Positions 7,286-16,095 of a stretch of 20,483 bases of DNA are shown here, one piece after another. Location of the stretch: NCBI GenBank assembly GCA_000431015.1, contig HF985995.1, forward strand, positions 6,917 to 27,399. The letters are read 5' to 3'. Origin of the DNA: Alistipes sp. CAG:514. GTDB lineage: Bacteria; Bacteroidota; Bacteroidia; Bacteroidales; UBA932. The stretch's first letter is position 1. The number at the start of each line of letters is the position of its first letter. The position numbers and the translations under genes were made by a program. Below the pieces are notes generated by a model, which was not told the DNA's origin, did not search any database, and saw nothing but the letters and a program-made list of their open reading frames with translations.

Positions 7286-9457
7286 ATGAACAGAAGAACG
7301 TTGATCACACTAGTCGCAACGGCGGTGATTCTCATCGGAGGGATTACCTTCGCTGTCAAGAAGCTGTACTCCGGCACCGGCAACAAACCGGAGGCCATCG
7401 AGGACACCCGCTTTCTGGAAAGCCACAGACTTCTTAAGGCCGTGCCTTCCGATGCCGCCATCGTCTTCTGTTTCAAGAACTTCGGTCGAGCCTGCGAGAT
7501 TCTCGGAGACTCGCTTGCAGTGTTCGGCGAATTGGGTTCCACAAAGTTTGACAGAATCGCGTCCATCAACCCGGGCGGCCTCAGAAAGGCACAGGCGATC
7601 ATGTCTGTCCACTACAGCAAGGACATGCCTCCGCTGCTGGTCATCGAAGCCGGGAAAGAGGCTGTGGACACCACGCAGGATCTGAGGAACCTTCTCCGGG
7701 TGACGGAAGCGTCGGGGCTGTTCTCCAGAATCAGCGGGAACCTTGTCCTGGTCTCCTCATCGGAGACTATTCTGAATTCCTCAATCAGACATCTGGAGGA
7801 AGGACACAGCGTCATCGAGGCCCAAGGGTTCGTCGGGATGGCCTCCAGGATGAACGGGGACGATGTGATCTTCTTCTCCAACGCCTACACGGACAAGATC
7901 CTAAGCTCCTTCCTGACAAGAAAGCACCGCGGCTCAAACCCGTTTGTCAGGAAACTTGCGGAATGGACCGCCTTCAACATCACGGAGCATTCTCCGTCCT
8001 GCGTCAGGATGCACGGAGAGATGCTGTACTCCAACGAGCCGTCCTGCTACCTGAATGTACTCAGCCACGCCGGAGTCTCGAAATCCGAAATCGCCGACGC
8101 CGTACCCGGCAATGTGGACTTCATCCTCGACCTGCCGATCGGCAGCGTCAAGGCCTACATCAAGGCCTACAGGAACTACCTCGATTCGGAAAGCAGGCTC
8201 GACAAGTACGACTACAACCTTGGTGTCCAGAAGAAAGCGACCGGCAGAAACGCGGAGGAATGGGCGCAGGCACTTGACATCAAAGAAATAGCCATCGCCA
8301 ACCTGCACATCGACAAGAAGCTTCGCAAAGTGCTGCTGATCAAGCCAGGAGCCAAGCAAACAGCCGAAGCGGTGAAGTCTATGGCATGCACTGAATATGC
8401 GGGAGAACTGTTCGGAGGAATATTCACAGATTCCGGGAATGAGGCTTCCTGCTCGCTCGTGGGAAAATGGATTGTCGCCGGCGACTCCGACTGCGTCTCA
8501 AGGTTCGCGGAAGAAGGTTTCCTTACCGAGACTCTGGCGGCAAGACTGAAATCCGAGGGACTTGACAGGCTTCCGGCCAAGAACTGTGGAGCGTGGATGT
8601 ACCATTCCCTAAGCGAGGATCCGAATCTCCTTGACGTCAATTTCTCGCCGATGATGGCTAAAGGACTGCGAAACGTGCTGAAAGGCTCCGCCTATGTGCC
8701 TGTGACACTGTCCGCCGTCGCCGAAGAAGGAAGGATGGCTTTGGAGTTTACCCTTGACAGGGTGAGGGTCAGCAAGGGGACAGTGGTGCTTGCCTCCTTC
8801 AGGGACACGACCTTGGCCATTCCTGCCGGCCCGTTCAAGGTCAGGAACAGCGCTACCGGAAAAACCAACACGATCTACCAGAACAGCCACCTCTCCATCT
8901 GCCTTCAGGACGAGAACGGGAAGGATGTCTGGGGCGTTCCGTTCAAGTCGAAGATCTGCGGCTACGTCCGGGAGGTAGACTACTACAACAACGGCAAGCT
9001 TCAATACCTGTTCGCCGCCGGATCTCAGATGTACTTGATAGACAGGCTGGGGCGCTTTGTCTCGGGCTTTCCTGTCGAGACAGGCAAGAAAATTGCGGCA
9101 GGACCTGCCGTGTATGATTTCACAGGAGCCAAAGGCTACACGGCCATGGTTCTCCACAGCGACAACACAGTAGGCTATTATGACCTGCACGGGAAGCAGG
9201 TTCTTTCCTGGAAGGGAATAACAGCCGATGAGACTATCAAAAGCCTTCCTGAGCTACTGGAGGGCAATGGCAAAAGATATTGGGTGGTCAGGACATCCTT
9301 GCAGGCTATGGTCTTCCCGTTCCGGGGCGGAGCGCCGCTGGCAAAGGGAGAAGGCAACAAGATGATCCGGCCCGACAGCAAGATTGAAATGACGGACAAG
9401 GGGTTCGGCGCGGTGTGCTACGACGGGAAGGAAAGAATCTTCAAGGCCGAAAAATAA
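7286..9457 (+). CDS. Large membrane-anchored protein of unknown function
   Basis: I chose the ATG at 7286 (723 residues) because it gives MNRRTLITLVATAVILIGGITFAV, a clear membrane anchor. The frame stays open upstream to 7148, but that stretch lies inside the TonB-like gene and reads as nonsense. The long body (about 30-510) should lie outside the inner membrane. It has segments such as VPSDAAIVFCFKNF and AVPGNVDFILDLPIGSVKAY that resemble repeated alpha/beta modules of a substrate-free scaffold; no catalytic motif is evident. Residues about 515-700 look like propeller blades (LFAAGSQMYLIDRLGRFVSG, YYDLHGKQVLSW). The position between a TonB-like protein and an acyl-CoA ligase suggests an envelope role, which is inference. 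Confidence 0.75.
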   Translation: MNRRTLITLVATAVILIGGITFAVKKLYSGTGNKPEAIEDTRFLESHRLLKAVPSDAAIVFCFKNFGRACEILGDSLAVFGELGSTKFDRIASINPGGLRKAQAIMSVHYSKDMPPLLVIEAGKEAVDTTQDLRNLLRVTEASGLFSRISGNLVLVSSSETILNSSIRHLEEGHSVIEAQGFVGMASRMNGDDVIFFSNAYTDKILSSFLTRKHRGSNPFVRKLAEWTAFNITEHSPSCVRMHGEMLYSNEPSCYLNVLSHAGVSKSEIADAVPGNVDFILDLPIGSVKAYIKAYRNYLDSESRLDKYDYNLGVQKKATGRNAEEWAQALDIKEIAIANLHIDKKLRKVLLIKPGAKQTAEAVKSMACTEYAGELFGGIFTDSGNEASCSLVGKWIVAGDSDCVSRFAEEGFLTETLAARLKSEGLDRLPAKNCGAWMYHSLSEDPNLLDVNFSPMMAKGLRNVLKGSAYVPVTLSAVAEEGRMALEFTLDRVRVSKGTVVLASFRDTTLAIPAGPFKVRNSATGKTNTIYQNSHLSICLQDENGKDVWGVPFKSKICGYVREVDYYNNGKLQYLFAAGSQMYLIDRLGRFVSGFPVETGKKIAAGPAVYDFTGAKGYTAMVLHSDNTVGYYDLHGKQVLSWKGITADETIKSLPELLEGNGKRYWVVRTSLQAMVFPFRGGAPLAKGEGNKMIRPDSKIEMTDKGFGAVCYDGKERIFKAEK

Positions 9458-9468
9458 AATTGAATATT

Positions 9469-11139
9469 ATGGACGAATTCAAATTCGAATCAGTCAACAA
9501 GCTTCTGGAGGAGAGCTTCAGAAACAATTGGGACAGACAGGCTCTTTCCAACTACCAAGGAGTCAGCCTCTGCTACAGGGATGTGGCGAGGCGCATCGAG
9601 AAACTGCACATCGCATTCGAGAAATGCTTTCTGCACAAAGGCGACAAGGTGGCCATCTGCGCTCGCAACCAGGTCAACTGGGCGGTCAGCTTTCTGGCCA
9701 CAATGACCTACGGCGCGGTGCCGGTACCAATCCTCCACGAATTCAAGCCCGGGAATATTCATTACCTCGTGAACCATTCCGAGGCGAAGGTTCTCTTTGT
9801 GGATGACGTCGTGTGGGAAGGTCTGAGCGCCGACGAGATGCCGGGGCTGTTCGCGGTGGTGCGCATCAACACCTTCCAGCTGCTATATTCAAAGGTTCCC
9901 CGCATCACGGAGGCAAGGGAGCACATGAATGAATATTTCGGGAAACGTCACCCGAACAGCTTCGAGCCGGAGGATCTCAACTACTACAAAGACTCCCCTA
10001 ACGAGCTGGCGCTGATCAACTACACTTCCGGAACCTCCGGATTCTCCAAGGGTGTCATGATCCCTTACAGGGCGCTCTGCTCCAACAACCAGTTCGCCAA
10101 GAAGGTTCTCCCTGAACTGAACAACCACACCAAGGTGGTCGCCATGCTACCGTCCGCCCACATGTACGGCATGATGTTCGAGTTCCTCTTCGAGATGGCG
10201 ATCGGAGCCCACGTCCACTTCCTGACAAGGGTACCGAGTCCGAAGATCATCATGCAGGCCCTGGCCGAGGTCAAGCCGAACATCATCATCGCTGTTCCAC
10301 TGATCATCGAGAAGGTCTACAAGTCCAAGATCCAGAAGATCGTGGAGAAGGGCGGGGTCAAGACTCTGCTCAAGGTTCCTGTCATCGACAAGATGATCCA
10401 GAAGAAGATCTGCGGAGAGCTTGTGAGCGCCTTCGGAGGCGAGTTCGTGGAGGTCATCATGGGCGGCGCGGCATTCAACAAGGAGATCGAGAAATTCTTC
10501 TGGGACATAGCGTTCCCTTACACCGTAGGCTACGGCATGACGGAGTGCGCCCCGATCATCACCTACGCCCATTACGATGACAAGAAACTCTACTCCTGCG
10601 GAAAGGCGGCTCTGAATATGTCCATACGCATCGACTCACCGGATCCGGAGAACATCGAGGGCGAGATCCAGGCCTACGGACCTAACCTTGCCTTGGGCTA
10701 CTACAAGAACGAGGAAGCCACAAGGAGCCTTTTCACCGAGGACGGTTGGCTCAAGACCGGAGACATGGGCATCATCGACAAGGACGGCTACCTCTACATC
10801 AGAGGACGCTCCAAGTGTATGGTTCTCGGTCCTAACGGCCAGAACATCTACCCTGAGGAGCTGGAATCCGTGATCAACTCCTTCGCCTACGTCGTGGACT
10901 CCCTCGTCATCGAGGACAACGGAGGTCTCACCGCCCTTGTCTACCCGGACTACCATCTTGGAGAGCTGGACGGAATGAACCGCGAGGATCTGGAGAAGAC
11001 TCTTCGGAGCCAGCTTCCAGAGATGAACAAGGAGATTCCTAACTACGCGCAGATCAAGAAGATCGAATTCATGCCGGAGGATTTCGAGAGGACTCCTAAG
11101 AGAAGCATCAAGAGATACCTCTACCAAAGAAACAAGTAA
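9469..11139 (+). CDS. Long-chain fatty acid-CoA ligase (AMP-binding)
   Basis: 556-residue member of the ANL adenylating superfamily, expected to activate a fatty acid through acyl-AMP to acyl-CoA. The motifs run in order: YTSGTSGFSKGV (phosphate loop; this Bacteroidota subgroup has FSKG in place of the usual xPKG), GYGMTECAPI (A5), GWLKTGDMG (A7), GRSKCMVLGPNGQNIYPEELE (hinge and A8) and the C-terminal lysine in TPKRSIKRYLY (A10). The start at 9469 gives MDEFKFES; an in-frame ATG at 9415 lies inside the previous gene. The gap to that gene is 11 nt. The stop TAA shares one base with the next ATG (TAATG), a sign of coupling. Chain-length preference cannot be read from the sequence. Confidence 0.9.
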   Translation: MDEFKFESVNKLLEESFRNNWDRQALSNYQGVSLCYRDVARRIEKLHIAFEKCFLHKGDKVAICARNQVNWAVSFLATMTYGAVPVPILHEFKPGNIHYLVNHSEAKVLFVDDVVWEGLSADEMPGLFAVVRINTFQLLYSKVPRITEAREHMNEYFGKRHPNSFEPEDLNYYKDSPNELALINYTSGTSGFSKGVMIPYRALCSNNQFAKKVLPELNNHTKVVAMLPSAHMYGMMFEFLFEMAIGAHVHFLTRVPSPKIIMQALAEVKPNIIIAVPLIIEKVYKSKIQKIVEKGGVKTLLKVPVIDKMIQKKICGELVSAFGGEFVEVIMGGAAFNKEIEKFFWDIAFPYTVGYGMTECAPIITYAHYDDKKLYSCGKAALNMSIRIDSPDPENIEGEIQAYGPNLALGYYKNEEATRSLFTEDGWLKTGDMGIIDKDGYLYIRGRSKCMVLGPNGQNIYPEELESVINSFAYVVDSLVIEDNGGLTALVYPDYHLGELDGMNREDLEKTLRSQLPEMNKEIPNYAQIKKIEFMPEDFERTPKRSIKRYLYQRNK

Positions 11140-11543
11140 TGGAGAAATTCGACCAAAGATACCTTGAGATGGCCGAGGTCTGGGCCAGGAACTCCTACTG
11201 CAAGAGACGTCAGGTGGGAGCGCTACTGGTCAAGGACAGGATGATAATCTCGGACGGCTACAATGGTACGCCGTCCGGGTTTGAGAACATCTGCGAGGAC
11301 GAGAACGGGGTCACGAAGCCTTACGTCCTGCACGCCGAGGCCAACGCGATCACGAAGGTCGCCAAATCCGGCAACAGCAGCCTCGGAGCCACGCTCTATG
11401 TGACGGCCTCGCCGTGCATCGAGTGTTCGAAGCTGATCATCCAGGCCGGTATCAAAAGAGTCGTGTACAAGGATGAGTACCGCCTGACCGACGGAGTGGA
11501 TCTGCTCCGCAAGGCCGGAATAACAGTTGAAAAGATCGATTAG
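11139..11543 (+). CDS. dCMP deaminase (ComEB-like)
   Basis: 134-residue zinc-dependent cytidine/deoxycytidylate deaminase. The zinc and catalytic residues are H65 and E67 in HAEANAI, and C93 and C96 in SPCIECSK. The length and the YNGTPSG and NENGVTKP-like segments fit dCMP deaminases, which make dUMP for thymidylate synthesis, rather than cytidine or tRNA-adenosine deaminases. The ATG overlaps the stop of the acyl-CoA ligase by one base, and the next gene begins 2 nt after its stop, so it is mid-operon. Substrate assignment is by family; the enzyme class is secure. Confidence 0.9.
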   Translation: MEKFDQRYLEMAEVWARNSYCKRRQVGALLVKDRMIISDGYNGTPSGFENICEDENGVTKPYVLHAEANAITKVAKSGNSSLGATLYVTASPCIECSKLIIQAGIKRVVYKDEYRLTDGVDLLRKAGITVEKID

Positions 11544-11545
11544 GA

Positions 11546-13147
11546 ATGAAACGAATATCCTCCATCTGGATCGCCGTTCTGGGAGTTGCCGTGGGAGCGC
11601 TGGCGGTGCTGGCCTATGACTCATATTCCCAGAAAAAGAACCTGATCCGGGTACAGTACGGTGACTGGCGCAAGCTGAATCTGATCCTCGACCAGATCGA
11701 CAGAAACTATGTGGACACCATCAACGTCAATGATGTCACTGAAGCGGCGATCACGGCTGCCCTTGCGGAGCTTGACCCTCACTCGGTCTACATGCCTCCG
11801 GTGGAGCTGACAGAGGCGGAGACTGACCTCGCCGGCAATTTCGACGGCATCGGCATACAGTTCAACGTGCCTAACGACACTGCCATCGTGCTGGAGGTCA
11901 TTCCTGGAGGGCCATCCGAGAAGGTCGGTCTTCAGAAAGGCGACAGGATCCTCAAGGTCGGGGAAAAGGACATCGCCGGTGTGAGATTTCCGCAGGACAG
12001 CATGGTGCGCAGGATGAAAGGCCCGGCAGGCACCAAGGTCACCGTCACCGTAGGAAGAGGCAATGAGAGGATCCCGTTCGAGATCACAAGAGGAAAGATC
12101 CCCATGCACTGCGTGGACGCGGCGTTCATGATCAACGACACCACAGGCTACATCAAACTCTCGAAGTTCTCCAGAACGACATTCACCGAAGTCACCGAGG
12201 CCAGCGCCAAACTGGTCGGCGAAGGGATGACGAGGCTGATCTTCGATCTTCGGGACAACACCGGAGGCTATCTGGACCAGGCGCTGCTGCTTAGCGACAT
12301 GTTCCTCAGGAAAGGAGACGAGATCGTCTACATGCAGGGACTGCACCGCAAGAAGGACAACTACAAGGCCGACGGCAAGGGTCAGCTCCAGGACATAGGA
12401 CTCACGGTGCTCATCAACGAGTCAACCTCCTCATCAAGCGAGATCTTCGCCGGCGCCATCCAGGACAATGACAGAGGAGTCATCATCGGAAGACGATCCT
12501 TCGGCAAGGGACTCGTGCAGGAGCCGATCTATTTCAGCGACGGGTCCGGAGTCCGCCTCACCGTCGCCAGGTTCTACACGCCGTCGGGACGTTGCATCCA
12601 GAAGCCATATTCCGAAGACTACCAGTACGACATCTACAAGCGCTACGCTGACGGGGAGATGTACGACGCCGACAGCATCAAGGTCGATTCCACAGCCGCC
12701 TACAAGACCGTCGCCGGAAGGACAGTCTACGGCGGAGGCGGCATCATCCCGGACATCTTCGTGCCGGTAGACACCACAAGGGTCACAAAATTCTTCATCG
12801 CCTGCAACAAGAAGGCGACACAGATGAGGTTCGCCTCGGCGATGTTCGACAGGTACAAAGGCAGTCTGACGGAGATCGGGGACTATGACGAGCTCAACCG
12901 CTTCCTCGACAGGATGAACCTGCCGGCGGCGTTCCGTGAATATGCCTCCTCGAAAGACGGCATCTCCTGCACGCAAAAAGAATGGGACGAGACAAGTGAC
13001 TATCTCCTCCCACAACTGCGCGCGCTCGTAGGCCGCTATTCCAGACTCGGCGAGAACGCCTTCTACAAGATGTACCTCAACGTGGATGTCACGCTGAAGA
13101 AGGCTATTGAATCGGACTCACGTAATCTTTTACATCCTGCGGACTGA
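11546..13147 (+). CDS. S41 family C-terminal processing protease
   Basis: 533-residue envelope protease. A hydrophobic N-terminus (about 6-24, IWIAVLGVAVGALAVLAYDS) serves as signal or membrane anchor. A PDZ domain spans about 95-180, with NFDGIGIQF and PSEKVGLQKGDRILKVG. The S41 catalytic domain carries STSSSSEIFAGAIQD, with the nucleophile probably S296, and RSFGKGLVQ with general-base K321; the 25-residue spacing equals that of E. coli Prc S452/K477. Such enzymes trim C-termini of envelope proteins. It is the last gene of the asnS run and its final 44 nt overlap the tail of the convergent response regulator. The C-terminal 150 residues are not part of the core family domain and I do not recognise them. 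Confidence 0.93.
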   Translation: MKRISSIWIAVLGVAVGALAVLAYDSYSQKKNLIRVQYGDWRKLNLILDQIDRNYVDTINVNDVTEAAITAALAELDPHSVYMPPVELTEAETDLAGNFDGIGIQFNVPNDTAIVLEVIPGGPSEKVGLQKGDRILKVGEKDIAGVRFPQDSMVRRMKGPAGTKVTVTVGRGNERIPFEITRGKIPMHCVDAAFMINDTTGYIKLSKFSRTTFTEVTEASAKLVGEGMTRLIFDLRDNTGGYLDQALLLSDMFLRKGDEIVYMQGLHRKKDNYKADGKGQLQDIGLTVLINESTSSSSEIFAGAIQDNDRGVIIGRRSFGKGLVQEPIYFSDGSGVRLTVARFYTPSGRCIQKPYSEDYQYDIYKRYADGEMYDADSIKVDSTAAYKTVAGRTVYGGGGIIPDIFVPVDTTRVTKFFIACNKKATQMRFASAMFDRYKGSLTEIGDYDELNRFLDRMNLPAAFREYASSKDGISCTQKEWDETSDYLLPQLRALVGRYSRLGENAFYKMYLNVDVTLKKAIESDSRNLLHPAD

Positions 13148-14261
13148 CAGGATTGCCACCAAGGATCATCAGACGCTCGACCACATTGCGCAACTCCCTG
13201 ATGTTGCCGGTCCATGATTTCTCCTGAAGCAACCTTACGGCTTCGGGAGAGAATTTCTTTGCCTGCATACCCGACTCGGAGCTGATCTGCTCGACGAAAT
13301 AGTCGGTAAGCATCGGGATGTCGTCCTTGCGCTCGTCCAACGATGGCACCTTGATGACGATGACGCTCAGGCGGTGGTACAGATCCTCCCTGAAATTGCC
13401 CTTTGCGATCTCATCCTGAAGATTCTTGTTGGTGGCGGCAAGAACCCTCACATCGACGGTTATGTCCTTGTCGCTGCCCACCCTTGAGAGTTTCTTCTCC
13501 TGAAGAATCCGCAGAACCTTGGCCTGCGCGGCAAGGCTCATGTCGCCGATCTCGTCCAGGAAGAGGGTGCCGCCGTCCGCCTGCTCGAATTTCCCCTTAT
13601 GCTGCTTGATGGCCGAGGTGAACGCCCCTTTCTCGTGGCCGAAAAGCTCACTCTCGATCAGTTCCGAAGGAATCGCGGCGCAGTTGACCTCGATGTACGG
13701 CATGGAGCTTCTGGCGCTCTGCTCGTGGAGACTCCGGGCCACCAGTTCCTTTCCCGAACCATTCGGCCCCACAATCAGCACCCTCGCGTCGGTCGGCGCC
13801 ACCTTCGCGATGATGTCCTTCACGTGGCGGACAGGCTCCGACTCCCCTATCATCTTCTGTCCGTAGACCTTCTTCTTGAGGGTCTTGTTCTCCGAGATGA
13901 TCGTGGCCTTCTCGGAAGCGTTCTTGATCGTTATCAGGATCCTGTTCAGATCCAAAGGCTTCTGGATGTAGTCAAAGGCTCCCTTCTTGATGCATTCCAC
14001 AGCGGTGTCAATGTCCCCGTGCCCGGAAATCATGACGATGGCGGCGTCGATGCCCTCGGCCACCATCTTGTCCAGCACCTCGGTACCATCCATCCCCGGC
14101 ATCTTGATGTCGCAGAAGATCACGTTGTACTTCTCCTTGTCCACCATCGAGAGGGCTGCCATTCCGTCCTCCGCCACATCCACTTCATAGCCCTCGTCAC
14201 CCAGAATCTCCTTCAGGGAGTTCCGGATGGATCTTTCATCATCAATAATCAATATCTTCAT
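13104..14261 (-). CDS. Sigma-54 response regulator (NtrC-type) lacking the HTH domain
   Basis: 385-residue two-component regulator. The receiver domain (1-120) has acidic pocket D7/D8, phosphoacceptor D51, S79 and K101. The AAA+ domain (about 135-370) has a Walker A GPNGSGKE at 165-172, a sigma-54-contacting loop GAFTSA at 212-217 (canonical GAFTGA), Walker B TLFLDEIGD, the FREDLYHRLSV arginine-finger region and sensor-2 GNIRELRN. The protein stops about 15 residues after that domain, so the C-terminal Fis-type helix-turn-helix is absent. No sensor kinase is in the window. Loss by frameshift is unlikely, because the DNA beyond the stop encodes the convergent protease. It may activate sigma-54 promoters without binding specific DNA, as HTH-less family members are known to do. 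Confidence 0.92.
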   Translation of the reverse strand: MKILIIDDERSIRNSLKEILGDEGYEVDVAEDGMAALSMVDKEKYNVIFCDIKMPGMDGTEVLDKMVAEGIDAAIVMISGHGDIDTAVECIKKGAFDYIQKPLDLNRILITIKNASEKATIISENKTLKKKVYGQKMIGESEPVRHVKDIIAKVAPTDARVLIVGPNGSGKELVARSLHEQSARSSMPYIEVNCAAIPSELIESELFGHEKGAFTSAIKQHKGKFEQADGGTLFLDEIGDMSLAAQAKVLRILQEKKLSRVGSDKDITVDVRVLAATNKNLQDEIAKGNFREDLYHRLSVIVIKVPSLDERKDDIPMLTDYFVEQISSESGMQAKKFSPEAVRLLQEKSWTGNIRELRNVVERLMILGGNPVSPQDVKDYVSPIQ

Positions 14262-14296
14262 AGAAATTCGCCTTTGTAACCTTCAAAAAAATAATC

Positions 14297-14376
14297 TGAG
14301 GCAACTTATTTTCATGTTACTTTATCTTCCCGTTCACGAAAGAATGTTTTTCAGTACTTATCAACCAGTTGCCTCA
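14297..14376. repeat. 10-bp inverted repeat in the divergent regulator/cmk spacer
   Basis: TGAGGCAACT (14297-14306) and its exact reverse complement AGTTGCCTCA (14367-14376) are separated by 60 nt within the 224-nt spacer between the divergent response regulator and cmk. The positions suit a paired operator or a looping site, but a chance match cannot be excluded. The rest of the spacer holds no gene that I can support. Confidence 0.4.
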
Positions 14377-14473
14377 TACGCGGCAAATAATCCTCCGCCT
14401 CCTGCCCGGAGTACGCACAAGACAATCCGGAATACAAATATCGGACAAAATTCTTTCTTTACATAAAATTTGA

Positions 14474-14481
14474 TAATTTTG
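14474..14481 (+). promoter_or_regulatory. Candidate -7 box for cmk-ispH
   Basis: TAATTTTG fits TAnnTTTG and ends 4 nt before the cmk ATG, the same very short leader arrangement as at tatD. No convincing TTTG -33 element is visible 19-20 nt upstream, so confidence is moderate. Confidence 0.45.
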
Positions 14482-14485
14482 CCGT

Positions 14486-15172
14486 ATGAAATTACCTGAC
14501 ATCATCATAGCCATCGACGGCTACTCCTCCACCGGTAAGAGCACGCTTGCCAAACTGATAGCGGAACATTTCTCGTTCCTTTACCTTGATTCCGGAGCCC
14601 TCTACCGAGGAGTAACGCTCCACGCCCTTGAGAACAACCTCATCAGCGAGGACGGCGCGATCGACGAGGCCGCCCTAAAAGCGGCGCTACCCAAGCTGGA
14701 TCTTGACTTCAGGGCCGGAGGAACCCACATAGGCGACCGCTGCATCGAGAAGGAAATCAGAACGTTGGAGGTGTCCGGACACGTCAGTCCCGTCTCGGCG
14801 ATTCCGTTTGTCAGGGAATATGTCGATGAGCGCCTGCACGCTTTCGGTCGCAGGAAGAGGGTCGTGATGGATGGCAGGGACATCGGCACGACAGTGTTTC
14901 CGGACGCCGAGGTCAAGATATTCATGACCGCGAGCGACGAGGTCAGGGCGAAAAGACGCTACGACGAGATGAAGGCCAAGGGGCAGGATCCGACGATGGA
15001 GGAGGTGATGAAAAACCTCAGGGAGAGGGACTACATCGACTCTCATCGCGAGGTGTCTCCTCTCTCCAGGGCCGCCGACGCCTTCGTGCTGGACAATTCG
15101 GACATGAACTTGCACGAGGAACTTGTCTGGTTCCAGGGGCTTGCGCAGGGTCGTTTCGGGATTCTGGAATAA
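14486..15172 (+). CDS. cmk: Cytidylate kinase
   Basis: 228-residue (d)CMP kinase, converting CMP and dCMP to the diphosphates. The P-loop is GYSSTGKST (residues 12-20), the Bacteroidota variant of the usual GPSGSGKST. YLDSGALYRGVTLHAL is the monophosphate-binding motif, MDGRDIGTTVFPDAEVKIFMTAS the core signature, and RRYDEMKAKGQ with LRERDYIDS the lid. Length is normal. It has a candidate -7 box directly upstream and is followed after 4 nt by ispH, a pairing that recurs in Bacteroidales. It lies divergent to the sigma-54 regulator. Confidence 0.96.
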   Translation: MKLPDIIIAIDGYSSTGKSTLAKLIAEHFSFLYLDSGALYRGVTLHALENNLISEDGAIDEAALKAALPKLDLDFRAGGTHIGDRCIEKEIRTLEVSGHVSPVSAIPFVREYVDERLHAFGRRKRVVMDGRDIGTTVFPDAEVKIFMTASDEVRAKRRYDEMKAKGQDPTMEEVMKNLRERDYIDSHREVSPLSRAADAFVLDNSDMNLHEELVWFQGLAQGRFGILE

Positions 15173-15176
15173 GGAC

Positions 15177-16085
15177 ATGAGCCTTCAGGTTGAGATAGAG
15201 AGGCACTCCGGTTTCTGCGGGGGCGTGATCCGGGCGATCGGACGGGCCGAGAAGTTCCTACAGGAGCATCCCGGACAGACGTTGTACTCTCTGGGCGACA
15301 TCGTACACAACGAGGCCGAACTGCGGAGGCTCGGCGAAAAAGGACTGGTCACCATCGGGAAGAAGGATCTTGCGGACATCCCGTCTCCTTCGTCCGAGAC
15401 TCTTCTTATAAGGGCCCACGGCGAGCCGCCGGAGACATATTCATTGGCCTCCAGGCTAGGCCTTACTGTCATTGACTGCACCTGCCCTGTCGTGCTGAGA
15501 CTTCAGAAGAGCATCCGGGAGGCCTACGAGAGGGTCAAGCCCGCCGGAGGACAGATCATCATCTTCGGGAAAGTCGGCCACGCGGAAGTCCTCGGTCTGC
15601 TGGGGCAGGTCGGGGGTGACGCTGTCGTGATCGAGGATCTGCGGATGCTCCGCTCCGCGCTTGGCGACGGCTCCATCCGGACCGGCAGACCGCTGGAGAT
15701 CTTCTCGCAGACCACCAAGAGTCCGGTGGAATATTCAGAGATCTGTAAGGAACTTTCGGCGGCACTGCGGCAGGGAGAGGCTTTTGCGGGAGGGCTGAAG
15801 GTTCACGACACTATCTGCTCGCAGGTCGCGTCGAGACATGAGGAGTTGGCCGAGTTCGCCGCCCGGCACGATGTGATTGTCTTTGTGTCAGGGGTTTCCA
15901 GTTCTAACGGGAAGGTGCTGTGCGAGCTTTGCCAATCCAGGAACCCCCGCACCCACCACATTTCCGGGCCGTCGGAACTGTCCGCCGAATGGTTCTCCGC
16001 CGGCGACAAGGTCGGGATCTGCGGAGCCACCTCCACCCCCGGCTGGCTGCTGAGGCAAGTGGCGGATGCAATCTCTTGTCTCTGA
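15177..16085 (+). CDS. ispH: 4-hydroxy-3-methylbut-2-enyl diphosphate reductase
   Basis: 302-residue iron-sulfur enzyme catalysing the last step of the MEP isoprenoid pathway, giving IPP and DMAPP. The three cluster cysteines are visible: C14 (SGFCGGV), C103 (DCTCPVV) and C214 (DTICSQVASR). Substrate and catalytic residues follow: H81 in RAHGEP, GHAEV with H135 and the proton-donating glutamate E137, SSSNGK for phosphate binding, and ICGATSTPGWLL near the C-terminus. I chose the ATG at 15177 (MSLQVEIERHSGFCGG), which leaves 4 nt after cmk; an earlier in-frame ATG at 15123 lies inside cmk. Compact but complete. Confidence 0.95.
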   Translation: MSLQVEIERHSGFCGGVIRAIGRAEKFLQEHPGQTLYSLGDIVHNEAELRRLGEKGLVTIGKKDLADIPSPSSETLLIRAHGEPPETYSLASRLGLTVIDCTCPVVLRLQKSIREAYERVKPAGGQIIIFGKVGHAEVLGLLGQVGGDAVVIEDLRMLRSALGDGSIRTGRPLEIFSQTTKSPVEYSEICKELSAALRQGEAFAGGLKVHDTICSQVASRHEELAEFAARHDVIVFVSGVSSSNGKVLCELCQSRNPRTHHISGPSELSAEWFSAGDKVGICGATSTPGWLLRQVADAISCL

Positions 16086-16095
16086 ACCTGTCGAA

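Noticed and set aside
13599..14279. A 226-codon plus-strand frame opposite the response regulator
   Set aside because: It mirrors the regulator's codons and has no domain or promoter; the regulator frame has full motif support.
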